NCBI GenBank assembly: GCA_019636235.1
Contig: JAHBXW010000008.1
Coordinates: 124,001-188,000 of the forward strand
Direction: 5' to 3'
DNA from: Planctomyces sp.
GTDB lineage: Bacteria; Planctomycetota; Planctomycetia; Planctomycetales; Planctomycetaceae
Length of the DNA stretch: 64,000 nucleotides
Made by a program: the position numbers and the translations under genes. Below, piece after piece: positions 18,214-27,393 of this stretch. Below the pieces are notes generated by a model. That model was not told the origin of the DNA, searched no databases, and saw only the letters and a list, made by a program, of their open reading frames with translations. The stretch's first letter is position 1; every line of letters starts with the position of its first letter.

Positions 18214-19500
18214 TCAGCGGGTGGAAACGTTCTTCGATTCGCGGCGGAAGGCGTACATCGGCGTCATCAGCAGGTCGATGGCCCGGGCCGCATCGCGCAC
18301 CCCCCGGGCGAAGCGCCGTTCCGTCCGGGCCTCGGCCGCCGCCTGCAGCGCGGCCGTGTGCTGAGACCAGTTCACCGGCCAGCCCTCTTCCCGCGCGGCG
18401 CGGCTCAGCTCCGCCTCGACAGCCAGCAGGTTCTCGAGCATCTGCTGCATCGGCTGGCTGATGGCGGTGCGGTATGGCCGCCAATAGTTCGTTCGGCTGA
18501 GGTCGCTTTCCGGAATCTGGCGCGATCGCCTTTGGCGGAGCATGACGGCGAAGATCCAGCCGAACGCAGCCAGGGCGCAACCGATGAATCCGGCCCCCAC
18601 CCAGGGACGGGAGAAGGCGATCAATAGAAAACCCATCAGGCACAGGCAGGCGGCCGCCCAGCCCAGGCCCAGCCAGGTCCAGTCCAGCCCGGCGTCGCCG
18701 TCGTCGGGAGTCGGCAACTGCGGCGGCGCGACGTTCGCCGGCAGGTCGCCCACGCGCACGACCGTCACCGTGCAGTTGTCCGCGCCTCCGCGGAGGTTCG
18801 CGAGATGCACCAGCATCCGGCAGGCCTGCGCGGGGGACAGCTCGCCGGCCAGCGCCCCGATTTCTTCGTCTTTGACTTCACCGGACAACCCGTCGCTGCA
18901 CAACACGAAGATGTCGCCCGGCAGCACCAGGAACGGCCCCTCCATGTCGACGTCGACCGACGGCTCGGGGCCCAGCGACCGGGTGATGATGTTGCGGTGC
19001 TCAAGCATCGCCGCTTCGTTCGCCAGCCGGCGATTCTGTCGCTGCATCTCCCACTGCAGGCTGTGGTCGAACGTCAGTTGGTCGATCCGGTCGCGGCGGA
19101 TGCGGTAGCAGCGGCTGTCCCCGACGTGACCGATGACGGCGCCGCGCGGCGTCAGCGCGAGCGCCGTGCAGGTCGTGCCCATTCGCAGAAAATCCCGATT
19201 TTGCGAGCCGCGCTCGTTGATCAGTTTGTTGGCCGCGGTGATCGAGACGCGCAGCGCCTCGCGGGGATCGTGACCGGGCACCTTGAACCAGGTGTGCGGC
19301 ACCGCCTCGACGGCCATCTGGCTGGCCAGCTCGCCGACCGCGTGTCCGCCCATCCCGTCCGCCACGACGAACAGATGCCCGCGATGGTCGAACTCCCCCT
19401 CGTCGTGGCAGATGTGCGTCGCCGACGAGTCTTCGTTGTTTTGTCGACGGAGCCCGATGTCCGAAAGCGTCGCATGCTGAAGTTTCTGCTCCCAGCGCAT
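18214..19500 (-). CDS. PP2C-family protein Ser/Thr phosphatase with membrane anchor
   Basis: The protein has 428 residues. PP2C metal-binding motifs are in order: [36 protein letters not shown] and GGADNCTV, all within residues 1-265. Two membrane helices follow at about 285-330 ([17 protein letters not shown] and [17 protein letters not shown]), then about 85 cytoplasmic residues. It should remove phosphates placed by Hanks-type kinases, one of which is at 35592. The ATG at 19500 has AGGTGG about 10 bases before it; a GTG at 19512 is an alternative. Confidence 0.9.
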   Translation of the reverse strand: MRWEQKLQHATLSDIGLRRQNNEDSSATHICHDEGEFDHRGHLFVVADGMGGHAVGELASQMAVEAVPHTWFKVPGHDPREALRVSITAANKLINERGSQNRDFLRMGTTCTALALTPRGAVIGHVGDSRCYRIRRDRIDQLTFDHSLQWEMQRQNRRLANEAAMLEHRNIITRSLGPEPSVDVDMEGPFLVLPGDIFVLCSDGLSGEVKDEEIGALAGELSPAQACRMLVHLANLRGGADNCTVTVVRVGDLPANVAPPQLPTPDDGDAGLDWTWLGLGWAAACLCLMGFLLIAFSRPWVGAGFIGCALAAFGWIFAVMLRQRRSRQIPESDLSRTNYWRPYRTAISQPMQQMLENLLAVEAELSRAAREEGWPVNWSQHTAALQAAAEARTERRFARGVRDAARAIDLLMTPMYAFRRESKNVSTR

Positions 19501-19764
19501 TCGACGATCCACCTGCAGGGGTCGGACGATCTTCGGGAACAGACGGGCGAATGCGGCCGCCGGACGCGCCTGGCGAATGCAGGGCGGCCGCCAGCGCGAC
19601 AGCGGACCCGCAGAACCGCGGATCCAATGCCCCTTGATCTTATCCCGACGTCCGCAGCCGTTCCAAGCCTCCCGCGAGGCCGCGGCGCAGCGCGGCGCGC
19701 TTCCCCCCTCCGGGGCCGTGCGTCACACTGGCCGCCATCCGGTTCGCCAGGAGTCCTCCGTGCC

Positions 19765-21267
19765 ATGCCAATTGCCCTCCGTCGACGCATTCCCGCCCTG
19801 TTGTTCCTGGCGATCCTGACGCTTGTCGGCTTCCACCCGGCCGCAGGCCAGGACGCTCCGCCGACCGAGGACGACTACTTCCGCATCACGCCACTGACGC
19901 CTCCCGAGGGAGTCGTCCTGGAGGCCGGGGCCTTCCAATGGATGCCCGATGGCCGGCTGGCGATCGCATCCCGGCGGGGCGAGATCTGGATGGTGCGCGA
20001 TCCTTTGGCGCCGACCGTTGGTCCGGAGCAGTTCGAACGCTTCGCCCACGGGCTGCACGAAGTGTTGGGCCTCGCCGAAAAAGACGGCTGGCTGTACGTC
20101 ACGCAGCGCGGCGACATCTCGCGGATTCGCGACACGGACGGAGACGGCCGCGCCGACGAGTTCGAAGTGGTCAATGACGGCTGGGGGATCAGCGGCGATT
20201 ACCACGAGTACGCGTTCGGATCGAAGTTCGATCGCGTCGGCGATCTCTGGGTCGTGTTGTGCCTGACGGGATCGTTCACCAGCGAAGTCCCCTATCGCGG
20301 CTGGTGCGTCCGCGTCACTCCCGAGGGTCGCCTGCTGCCGACGGCCAGCGGCGTCCGTTCTCCGGGCGGGATCGGGTTCAACGCCGACGGCGACGTCTTC
20401 TACACCGACAATCAGGGCCCCTGGAACGGGACGTGTTCGCTCAAGCCGCTCCATCCGGGGCGGTTCGTCGGACATCCGGACGGCAATCGCTGGTATGACC
20501 TGGCGGCGAGCGTTCTGGGCGATCGACCGAAGGCCCCCGACAGCGGCAGCCGTCTCGTCGTCGAAGCCGCCAAAATCCCCGAACTCGAACTCCCCGCCAT
20601 CCTGTTCCCCTATGCCAAGATGGGTCAGTCCGCCAGCGGCGTCGCCTGCGACGTCTCCGAAGGCCGTTTCGGCCCCTTCGCTGGGCAGATGTTCGTCAGC
20701 GACCAGACGGCCAGCACGGTCATGCGGTGCTTTCTGGAAAAGGTGGACGGCCGCTGGCAGGGCGCCTGCTTCCCGTTCCGGGCCGGCTTCGGATCGGGGA
20801 ACGTGCCGACGGAGTTCGCGCCGAACGGCAGCCTGTTCGTCGGCGGAACCAACCGGGGCTGGGGTTCGCGCGGTCCGAAAGCCTTCGCGGTCGAGCGCGT
20901 CGATTGGACGGGGCGCACACCGTTTGAAATCCATGAGCTGCGCGCCACCCCCGACGGTTTCGAACTCACGTTCACCGAGCCCGTGGACCCTCAGTCCGCG
21001 GGAGACGTCGGTTCGTACACGATGAGCGCCTATACCTACATCTATCAGGCGTCGTACGGCAGTCCTGAGGTCGACGCGACGACGCCGACGATCGAACGGG
21101 CCGCCGTCGCCGACGATGCCCGGAGCGTCCGATTGACGGTGCGGGGACTGACGCCAGGCCACGTGCACGAGTTGAAGGCCGCGGGCGTTCGGTCCCGGGC
21201 GGGACTGCCGCTGCTGCATTCCGAGGCGTATTACACGCTGAACGTCATTCCGAAGTCAGCTGAGTGA
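19765..21267 (+). CDS. Secreted beta-propeller protein (PQQ sugar dehydrogenase/NHL-like)
   Basis: The protein has 500 residues with a signal peptide ([18 protein letters not shown]). Blade-like repeats such as [18 protein letters not shown] and [12 protein letters not shown] and a Ca-loop ([14 protein letters not shown]) make a propeller like those of planctomycete membrane-bound dehydrogenases. No CxxCH haem motif is present, so the cytochrome part of those proteins is missing. An Ig-like domain may follow near residue 400 ([13 protein letters not shown]). AGGAG precedes the ATG at 19765. The long open frame upstream is antisense to the phosphatase gene and is not part of it. Confidence 0.75.
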   Translation: MPIALRRRIPALLFLAILTLVGFHPAAGQDAPPTEDDYFRITPLTPPEGVVLEAGAFQWMPDGRLAIASRRGEIWMVRDPLAPTVGPEQFERFAHGLHEVLGLAEKDGWLYVTQRGDISRIRDTDGDGRADEFEVVNDGWGISGDYHEYAFGSKFDRVGDLWVVLCLTGSFTSEVPYRGWCVRVTPEGRLLPTASGVRSPGGIGFNADGDVFYTDNQGPWNGTCSLKPLHPGRFVGHPDGNRWYDLAASVLGDRPKAPDSGSRLVVEAAKIPELELPAILFPYAKMGQSASGVACDVSEGRFGPFAGQMFVSDQTASTVMRCFLEKVDGRWQGACFPFRAGFGSGNVPTEFAPNGSLFVGGTNRGWGSRGPKAFAVERVDWTGRTPFEIHELRATPDGFELTFTEPVDPQSAGDVGSYTMSAYTYIYQASYGSPEVDATTPTIERAAVADDARSVRLTVRGLTPGHVHELKAAGVRSRAGLPLLHSEAYYTLNVIPKSAE

Positions 21268-21354
21268 TCGTCGAGGGGCGGCTTCACCCGGGCCTGCGGG
21301 GGGCGAGCACAAGTCGCGGAGCTGCTGGCGGTTGGAGGGTCCCGGAAGGTCCAA

Positions 21355-21510
21355 TTTCGTTGGCCGGGCCTTGGCCCAGCGAGTGCTTTGGGAATGGGCG
21401 ACAGGTCAGCTTCTGTCGCCCAAGACGCGGAATTCTGATGCCCTGCCTGTGTTGGTTTCTCTGTGTGGGACGTCGGTCCGCAACGGCTCGCCAGGGCAAG
21501 TCTTCAACAC
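21355..21510. repeat. Hairpin-ended dispersed repeat, copy 2 (inverted relative to copy 1)
   Basis: It starts TTTCGTTGGCCGGGCC with an arm pair at 21363-21370 and 21373-21380, and ends near CAACGGCTCGCCAGGGCAAG. The segment GGCCTTGGCCCAGCGAGTGC and the following CTTTGGGAATGGGCG match the reverse complement of copy 1 almost base for base. The right part matches again (GGGACnTCGGT, GCAACGGCTCGCC). The middle has diverged and the right hairpin is degraded. The length of about 155 bp equals copy 1. The rest of the gap 21268-21742 shows nothing further. Confidence 0.75.
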
Positions 21511-21742
21511 TCGGCCGACGAAACTCCCCTGGAACACCCGCCAGCGGAGCCAGCCCACGGAACGTCTGTTCTGGCAGTCAGGGAACGGTTTTGATTCGAA
21601 CATGACCGGCAGGAAGACGTACAACTTGACGTGGTGTGCCAGCTCTCTGAAATCCGTGGGTTGACCACAGGCTACCGCGAGACTTGGTTCCGCCGCTGGA
21701 AACCCTTGGCCCCTGTGGGGTTGCACATCGGGAGGGGTGTTG

Positions 21743-22939
21743 ATGTCTTCGCCAGGAAGTTCGGTGCCTTTTCGCCATGGCCAGGCCGTCCCTCGGTCGC
21801 TCTTGGCAGTTTTGTCTTCGTTCGTCTTGTGCGTCGAAGCCGTGGCCGCGGAGCCCGAAGCTCTCGCGCTGGCGCAGTCCTGCGCCCGGGCGATCGAGCG
21901 CATCGAGACCATTCAGTGCTCATGCCTGAACGCGATGGCCGCGGAGTCGCTTCCCACCAACGCCGTTGTGACCGACAAAGGTGAGGTGGTACTCAATGAC
22001 TTCAGTGCTGCCTGGGACAAGGCATCGGGACGGACAAAAGTCGAGGGACGGTTCTTTACCGCGACAAGCGGCGTCGGACTGTTCACGTCGTTCCTCGGAG
22101 CTTACGACGGAAGCTCTTTCAGGACATTTGGGAAGGAACACAATAGCGGCCAGATCATCGATGCCGGCCCCAACCTGGCGAAATTTCGACATATTCCGCT
22201 GCTCCTCGGCCATGGGCTCATCGAGCATCCGATGCGCGATGTCGCTCAGCTGCTGCTCTCCGAGAAGAGCGACATTCGAATGTCTCCCGACAGCTCCCCG
22301 GAGAAACCGATTCTGGAACTCGACTACCTTCATCATGAGGGGACAGAGAATTCGCAGCCGTTCGTGTTGAAAGTCGAAGTGGACCCGGAGCATGGTTTCC
22401 TGCCCTCGCGGATCCAGTGTTTTAAGAAGGATCAGGCTGTGCTCCACACGGAAGCTATCATTTCCCGTTTCAAGGACGTTGGGAACGGCGTGTGGGCGCC
22501 CACTCGGGGCACGCTGCAACTGTTCGACCTGAGCATTCGAGTTCCACCCGGCCACACGTTCTCGGATGTCGTCAAAATGCAGCTGAGCGAACGCGCGCGC
22601 ATTGGCGCTGATTACATTCCCGCGCCGCTAGGCCCCCCCGAGGAGATCATCATCGCCGAGAGCTCGTTGAAGGTCAACGAGAGGCTGGACGAGGGCGACT
22701 TGACGTTTCAGTTTCCTGAGAACGCACTTGTCTATGATGCGTTTCAGAATCAGACGCTGCAGGCCGATGGCGCTGGTCAGCTTCGCCCCAGGGCGGCCGC
22801 CGCCCGCCCGAATCCGCAATCGGTCGGGGGAGGCCTCGGTGTGTGGCTGATGCGTGTGAACATTGCAGCTGCGGCAGTAAACATCGCAGCTTTGCTAGGG
22901 GTGTTGGCGTTGTGGGCCAGGCGTCGGAGAAAGGCGTGA
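21743..22939 (+). CDS. Exported protein with LolA-like region and C-terminal membrane helix
   Basis: The protein has 398 residues. A signal sequence is at about 15-38 (SLLAVLSSFVLCVEAVAAE). The body (IERIETIQCSCLNAM, later LKVEVDPEHGFLPSRIQC) resembles LolA-like/DUF1571-type outer-membrane lipid carriers common in planctomycetes, though the match is loose. A C-terminal helix (about 375-393) ends in ARRRRKA, a PEP-CTERM-like or simple tail-anchor layout without a clear PEP motif. GGAGG lies 7 bases before the ATG at 21743. Its codon use is slightly less GC-biased than its neighbours. Confidence 0.6.
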   Translation: MSSPGSSVPFRHGQAVPRSLLAVLSSFVLCVEAVAAEPEALALAQSCARAIERIETIQCSCLNAMAAESLPTNAVVTDKGEVVLNDFSAAWDKASGRTKVEGRFFTATSGVGLFTSFLGAYDGSSFRTFGKEHNSGQIIDAGPNLAKFRHIPLLLGHGLIEHPMRDVAQLLLSEKSDIRMSPDSSPEKPILELDYLHHEGTENSQPFVLKVEVDPEHGFLPSRIQCFKKDQAVLHTEAIISRFKDVGNGVWAPTRGTLQLFDLSIRVPPGHTFSDVVKMQLSERARIGADYIPAPLGPPEEIIIAESSLKVNERLDEGDLTFQFPENALVYDAFQNQTLQADGAGQLRPRAAAARPNPQSVGGGLGVWLMRVNIAAAAVNIAALLGVLALWARRRRKA

Positions 22940-23277
22940 GTCGTAGGCTGGAGTCGTGGACGGTCATGGACCCGGCCGCCAGGCTGATTGGACAAGCTGC
23001 GTGTCGCGGGAGATCATCCGAATTGTCTCCCGGAGGCGAAACGATGGTTCCGCGTGGCCCTTTCTCGGCAGGCTGCGTCTTATTGGGTCTGTTGTTGTCG
23101 ACAGATTCCCCGAGGAACGCATTCCACGGCCTATTAGTGATTATCTGGACAGCGCATCGCAACCGCCGCTGCCCGGCGGATATCCGACCTGTCCTCCGAG
23201 GACGGAGACCTGGGGGTGATCGAAGCCGAAGCCCGGAGACCGTCGGCTCTGCCGATGGCCGCGCCAGGAGAACGGAC
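22940..23277. other. Intergenic region, 338 bp, no clear gene
   Basis: The possible short frames here lack a ribosome site and have no protein-like pattern. The last bases hold AGGAG, which serves the next gene. I see no hairpin or promoter of note. Confidence 0.4.
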
Positions 23278-23583
23278 ATGAGCGATAGGTCGGCGACAAA
23301 CTTCGGCTGGCTTTCGATGGTCTGTGCCGCGAGCGCTGCCGGTGTTTACATCCACTTTACGCTGGACGACCAGACATTCCGTTTCCTGAAAATGGGGCGC
23401 ATTGAGATGGCCGTCATTGGCCCGGCAATGTACCTGTTAATCAGCGTGGGCTTGTCCGCGGGAGTCGCCAGCCTGAAGACATACGGATACAGCCTGCTGT
23501 CCCTGTGCGGCCTGATTGCCAACAGCATGTTGATGGGGGCGTTGACCCTGCCGTCCCTCGCGCGGGCCTTCCTGTTGGAATGA
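23278..23583 (+). CDS. Small membrane protein of unknown function
   Basis: The protein has 101 residues with three hydrophobic segments: about 10-28 (WLSMVCAASAAGVYIHF), 46-66 (AVIGPAMYLLISVGLSAGV) and 74-94. AGGAG lies 8 bases before the ATG at 23278. No family is recognised. It follows the LolA-like gene in the same direction but 338 bases away, and is followed by a half copy of the hairpin repeat. Confidence 0.6.
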   Translation: MSDRSATNFGWLSMVCAASAAGVYIHFTLDDQTFRFLKMGRIEMAVIGPAMYLLISVGLSAGVASLKTYGYSLLSLCGLIANSMLMGALTLPSLARAFLLE

Positions 23584-23661
23584 CGGACGCCGGCTGGGGC
23601 CGCGACTGCCACGAACTCCGCCTTCGCGGCTGCAGCGACGTGTGTGGACTCCTGCCTGCGA

Positions 23662-23711
23662 GGGACAACCGTCCGCATCGGCGCGCCGGGTCAAGGCCCG
23701 GCCTTCAAAAC
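23662..23711. repeat. Half copy of the hairpin-ended dispersed repeat
   Basis: This segment matches the inner and right end of copies 1 and 2: GGGACaaCcGTCCGCA, then GCCGGGTC-AA-GGCCCGGC at 23685-23702 and a CAAAAC end. 32 of 37 positions match copy 1 from GCA to AAAC. No left hairpin is seen in the preceding 80 bases, so this is a solo or truncated unit between convergent genes. Confidence 0.65.
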
Positions 23712-23730
23712 TCCCGCCCCATGCTGATCG

Positions 23731-24177
23731 TCAAGTCATCGGCCGGAGTTCCTGGGCCAGGCCGATGAGTATCCCTTCCGGGCCGCGGATGTAGCAGAGC
23801 CGGTACGCGTCCGCATACTGCACCATTTCCCCCACGAGTTTCGCGCCGCGATTGCCCAGCCGGGCGACGGTCTCGTCGATATCGTCCACGGCGAACATGA
23901 CACGGAGATAACCGAGCGCGTTCACCGGGGCGCCGCGGTGATCCGCAACCACGGCTGGCGCGAGAAATCGCGACAGTTCGAGCCGGCTGTGGCCATCCGG
24001 CGTGCGCAGCATGGCAATTTCGACGCGCATGTCGCGGAGCCCGGTGACGCGGCCTGCCCAGTCGCCTTCGATCGGGGCGCGCCCCTCGAGTTCGAGGCCC
24101 AGGTCGATGAAAAATTCAATGGCGGCATCGAGGTCTTCCACCACGATGCCGACGTTGTCCATGCGTCTGACGGCCAT
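23731..24177 (-). CDS. VOC-family (glyoxalase/bleomycin-resistance fold) protein
   Basis: The protein has 148 residues. The two beta-alpha-beta-beta-beta halves are visible: VRRMDNVGIVVEDLDAAIEF and GYLRVMFAVDDIDETVARL, with IRGPEGILIGLAQEL at the end. Metal ligands are plausible but the first His is replaced (DNVGI). Such proteins include lyases, dioxygenases and resistance factors, so the reaction is unknown. GGAG precedes the ATG at 24177. Confidence 0.8.
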   Translation of the reverse strand: MAVRRMDNVGIVVEDLDAAIEFFIDLGLELEGRAPIEGDWAGRVTGLRDMRVEIAMLRTPDGHSRLELSRFLAPAVVADHRGAPVNALGYLRVMFAVDDIDETVARLGNRGAKLVGEMVQYADAYRLCYIRGPEGILIGLAQELRPMT

Positions 24178-24244
24178 GAAGTCTCCGGAATGACAGACTC
24201 AGCACGCGCCGTCGCGACGGGGCGCCGCCGGCCGGGATGCCAAT

Positions 24245-24326
24245 TGCGAGAGACAGGAATCGAACCTGCACGGGTTTCCCCACTGGATCCTAAATCCAGC
24301 GCGTCTGCCAGTTCCGCCACTCTCGC
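24245..24326 (-). tRNA. tRNA-Leu (UAG anticodon)
   Basis: Read on the minus strand, the acceptor stem GCGAGAG pairs with CTCTCGC, the anticodon arm is CTGGA-TTTAGGA-TCCAG giving anticodon UAG, a long variable arm (GTGGGGAAACCCG) fits class II tRNAs, and the T-loop is TTCGATT. The discriminator base is A and CCA is not encoded. It lies 67 bases upstream of the VOC gene in the same direction. Confidence 0.95.
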
Positions 24327-24751
24327 TGCCGCTCTGCCGGAGTCGCCCGCGAATCGGCTGGCGAGTTCCTTACGGGCCCGTGTGAGCAGCGGACCGGTCT
24401 GGCAAGCCGTTTCGTCCCCCGGCGGGGCGACGCCTATCCTGCGAACCGAACCGCCCGGCGTCCAGTCTGGTTTTCCGGCCGCGTCGAAAGAGCCGCGCGG
24501 TACGGGCTGTCGTTCGAAGTCCGAACGGGCGGCGCGGCGTTTGCTCCGCAGAATGGCTTGAGGCGTGGTTCAGCGTCGAAGCGTTCCGCGAGTCTGAAGG
24601 ATTCTTCAAGCCCGGACCGGCCAGGGCAGGCTGGATGGCAGTCGGAACGCCGCCCCTCTACAAACACCTGCGACGCTTGCACACCGTCAGATTCGACGTC
24701 CCGCGCACCGCCGCGGAGACGCGTTCCCAGTTTTTCAGGAGAGCAGAGTCG
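24327..24751. other. Intergenic region, 425 bp, between tRNA-Leu and the HPF-like gene
   Basis: It must hold promoters for the tRNA (minus) and the HPF-like gene (plus), but I see no clear consensus pair. An in-frame extension of the HPF-like gene to 24635 has a poor protein pattern and is not included. CAGGAG about 10 bases before 24752 is the likely ribosome site. Confidence 0.4.
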
Positions 24752-25105
24752 ATGCAGATTCAGGTCAACACCGACAACCACATCGACGGGAACAAGCGGC
24801 TCATCGAGTTCGTGCAGTCCGCCGTCGGCGGCGCCCTCGATCGGTTCGCCTCGCAGATCACTCGCGTCGAGGTGCACCTCAACGACGAGAACAGCAGCCA
24901 GAAATCGGCCGACAACGATCACCGCTGCGCGATCGAAGCGCGAGTCGCCGGTCTGCAGCCCATCACGGTGTCTCACCGGGGTCCGTCGATGGAGGCCGCA
25001 CTGAACGGCTGCACCGACAAACTCGTCAAGTCGCTGGACAAGACGCTCGGGAAGCTCAGCAATAAGAAGGGCCGGACGTCCTACGGCGGCGATCAGACGA
25101 TCTGA
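24752..25105 (+). CDS. HPF/RaiA-like ribosome-associated protein
   Basis: The protein has 117 residues, the short form of the S30EA/sigma-54 modulation family that parks ribosomes in stationary phase. MQIQVNTDNHIDGNKRL forms the first strand and helix, and VEVHLNDENSSQKSADNDH followed by CAIEARVAGLQPITVSHRG forms the central sheet. A helix with AALNGCTDKLVKSLDKTLGK and a basic tail follow. The C-terminal dimer domain of long HPF is missing. An intrinsic terminator follows at 25129. Confidence 0.8.
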   Translation: MQIQVNTDNHIDGNKRLIEFVQSAVGGALDRFASQITRVEVHLNDENSSQKSADNDHRCAIEARVAGLQPITVSHRGPSMEAALNGCTDKLVKSLDKTLGKLSNKKGRTSYGGDQTI

Positions 25106-25128
25106 CCGGCCACGAACCGTTTGAAACT

Positions 25129-25175
25129 GCGAACGGCCCCGGAGACGCGCGTGCGCGGCGGGGCCGTTCGCTTTT
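25129..25175 (+). terminator. Intrinsic terminator after the HPF-like gene
   Basis: GCGAACGGCCCCG at 25129-25141 pairs perfectly with CGGGGCCGTTCGC at 25159-25171, a 13-bp stem with a 17-nt loop, followed by TTTT. It lies between convergent genes and may also serve the gene ending at 25191, though the T-run on that side is weaker. Confidence 0.85.
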
Positions 25176-25190
25176 CAGCTGGCCGCGTTT

Positions 25191-25844
25191 CTAGTTGAGT
25201 TCGGCCGTGATCGTCACGCTAATGGAACGGTGGTTCGCGAAACCGCCGCGGACGCCGTTGACAGCTTTCAGCGTCCAGTCGATCTGGCCGTCAGCCATAT
25301 CCCGAGTCAGGGCTTTGTGCGCCTGCTCGATCGCGTCCGCGAGCGCCTTCTGCATGTCGCCGTCGTTGGACGTGCCGGTGAACTGCCGACCTTCGGCGGA
25401 GTACCGCTCGATGCCTGCCAGGCCGTTCTCGAATTTCTTCTCGTAGACGCCCTTGCCCACGCCGTGGATGCGGATGCCCTTCAGCCAGGGCGCCTCCTGC
25501 TGGAAGTCCGGCCATTCGTCCGAGGCCTTCACCGGCGTGAGGACCGGCGCGACGATGCCGTCCGGCTTGAGCGACGTCATCACGTAGTCCTGGATCCCGT
25601 CACCCGGCGGCATGACGTAAATGACGCGGGTCAGCGTGGTCCCCTGGATACCGCTGGTGGGCACTTCGCCGTAGGCCGTGACACGGAGAATGCCCGGGTC
25701 GGAGGTCAGGACCACCACGTCGGCGGATTTGATCTTCGGAACTGTGATGGGAGCGAGCTTGATGTCCTCGGCGAGGGCGGGAACCGTCGCCAGCCACAGT
25801 GCGGCGGTTGCCGCGGAGACGCCGAAACCACGGAAATTGCACAT
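25191..25844 (-). CDS. Secreted protein of unknown function
   Basis: The protein has 217 residues with a signal peptide (GVSAATAALWLATVPALAED). The mature part is beta-rich (VVVLTSDPGILRVTAYGEVP, LTRVIYVMPPGDGIQDYVM) and ends with a dimer-like strand SISVTITAELN. No family is recognised. GAGGG lies about 9 bases before the ATG at 25844. It stands alone, convergent with the HPF-like gene. Confidence 0.65.
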   Translation of the reverse strand: MCNFRGFGVSAATAALWLATVPALAEDIKLAPITVPKIKSADVVVLTSDPGILRVTAYGEVPTSGIQGTTLTRVIYVMPPGDGIQDYVMTSLKPDGIVAPVLTPVKASDEWPDFQQEAPWLKGIRIHGVGKGVYEKKFENGLAGIERYSAEGRQFTGTSNDGDMQKALADAIEQAHKALTRDMADGQIDWTLKAVNGVRGGFANHRSISVTITAELN

Positions 25845-26127
25845 GACATGACCCTCATCGCCCGTCGGACATCCGCGGATCAGCTGCCGGGCGGTCCCCG
25901 CATGTTGACTGGCCCGATCGGCGCCGACGCTGGCCCGCCGTCATTGGAGCGGGCGCTGCGACAGCTAGCTGGCAGTGAAGAGTCGAACTTCCCCCAGCTG
26001 CACCGCGGATTTTCCTAGCGATGGGATTCGGGCCGCCGTGTCCTTGCGGCGGTCCCGGCGTCGTTCAATAATCCGCTCGTTCCCATCCAGGCCGCATGAA
26101 CCGACGCGCGTCGGCAGGGTTTGACCA

Positions 26128-26682
26128 ATGCTCGAGTGGTTTCGCAACGTCTGGGTGGCCGTATCCACAGTCCTGATGGGGCTGTGGGTGACGCTGGCCA
26201 CCTGGTTCAAGACGTACCGCCGCAAGGCGTTTGCGCAGATTTACGAGTACCCCGAGACGCCGGTGCCGGTGAAGGCCCGGTACCGGGGGTTCCACCGGTT
26301 TGATCTGACGACCTGCATCGCCTGCGAGAAGTGCGCGGTCGCCTGCCCGGTCGACTGCATCTACATCGACAAGGTCAAGAGCCCCGTCGGCAAGGGGTTC
26401 CGCGTCGACGGTTTCACGATCGACTACACGAAGTGCATGTTCTGCGCCCTGTGCGTCGATCCCTGTCCCGTGGACTGCATTTTCATGGGGTCGAATCACG
26501 ACCTGAGCTGCTACAGCCGCGACGGGTGCATCGTCGATTACGCGAAGCTGCCGCTGCCGATCGCCTGGGGACAGGCGACGCTGAATCCGACTGCGGTCGC
26601 GGAGTCGAAGGTGCTGTACGAGCCGGTGTGGGTCAAAGGGGAGCCCAGCCCGTTTCCCTGGGACGCGCCGGTCGAGAAGTGA
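26128..26682 (+). CDS. nuoI: NADH-quinone oxidoreductase subunit I
   Basis: The protein has 184 residues. After an N-terminal amphipathic or membrane helix it carries two 4Fe-4S motifs, CIACEKCAVACP (about 63-74) and CMFCALCVDPCP (about 108-119). These are the N6a/N6b clusters of the Complex I peripheral arm that pass electrons toward quinone. It is followed 45 bases later by nuoA. Having I directly before A, without the other subunits beside them, is not the usual nuoA-N order, so the rest must be elsewhere. Confidence 0.92.
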   Translation: MLEWFRNVWVAVSTVLMGLWVTLATWFKTYRRKAFAQIYEYPETPVPVKARYRGFHRFDLTTCIACEKCAVACPVDCIYIDKVKSPVGKGFRVDGFTIDYTKCMFCALCVDPCPVDCIFMGSNHDLSCYSRDGCIVDYAKLPLPIAWGQATLNPTAVAESKVLYEPVWVKGEPSPFPWDAPVEK

Positions 26683-26727
26683 GTTTGCGACATCTCTTTG
26701 TTCCGCAGCGCTGACTGACTGAGCCCG

Positions 26728-27303
26728 ATGGTCGATCTGAATCTGCACCTGCTGTTGTTCGCCGCCGGGGGCGTGTTTCTGCTGCTGGCGCCGCTGTTGA
26801 TCGGCCGGTTCCTGAGGCCGAAGCTGCCGTCGGCGGAGAAGGACGCCATTTACGAATGCGGCGAGCCGACGATCGGATCGAGCTACATCCAGTTCGATCT
26901 GCGGTTTTATGTCGTGGCGCTGCTGTTCATCATCTTCGACGTCGAGATCGCGTTCTTCTTCCCGTGGGCGATGGTGTTCGGTGGGGCCCGTCAGCTGGCC
27001 GATCCGCGGCTGACCGAGTCGACGCGATCCGCGCTGACGGATCGCCTGCTCGACCTGCCGGCCGGGACAACGACGCGTGAAACAGCCTTGGCGTCGGCCG
27101 ATGCGATGCGCATCGCCGGGCTGGGCGTGGCGGACATCCTGGTGTTCTTCGGCGTGCTGCTGGTCGGTTTCGCTTACGTGTGGAAGCGCGGGGATCTGGA
27201 TTGGGTGCGGGCGATGATCGCCCAGGCCCGGGCGCCGGCGCCGTCGTTCCGGACGCCCCCGGAGCGCATCGCGCCCACGGAACTCGAAGCCGCCTCTCAC
27301 TGA
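26728..27303 (+). CDS. nuoA: NADH-quinone oxidoreductase subunit A with loop insertion
   Basis: The protein has 191 residues, against about 120-150 for most NuoA. Three helices are seen at about 6-25, 60-85 and 133-152. The family motif YECGEPTIGSSYIQFDLRFY and then FIIFDVEIAFFFPWA with its conserved acidic residues is intact. An extra segment of roughly 40 residues (GGARQLADPRLTEST to ASADAMRIAGLG) sits in the loop between helices 2 and 3, and the C-terminal tail is also longer. It should be a small membrane subunit beside the quinone site. Confidence 0.88.
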   Translation: MVDLNLHLLLFAAGGVFLLLAPLLIGRFLRPKLPSAEKDAIYECGEPTIGSSYIQFDLRFYVVALLFIIFDVEIAFFFPWAMVFGGARQLADPRLTESTRSALTDRLLDLPAGTTTRETALASADAMRIAGLGVADILVFFGVLLVGFAYVWKRGDLDWVRAMIAQARAPAPSFRTPPERIAPTELEAASH

Positions 27304-27393
27304 CGTCGCAGCGGAGACGCCCGCTCGCGCCGCGACGCCCTGCGGCTCCTGTTTCCGCCCCTTGATTGGGCGGCCTGCGCCGCCTTCCGGGCG

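Noticed and set aside
18805-19764. In-frame extension of the beta-propeller protein
   Set aside because: It is antisense to the phosphatase gene; a signal peptide and a ribosome site fix the start at 19765.
22956-23219. 87-codon plus-strand frame
   Set aside because: No ribosome site, poor composition, no recognisable pattern.
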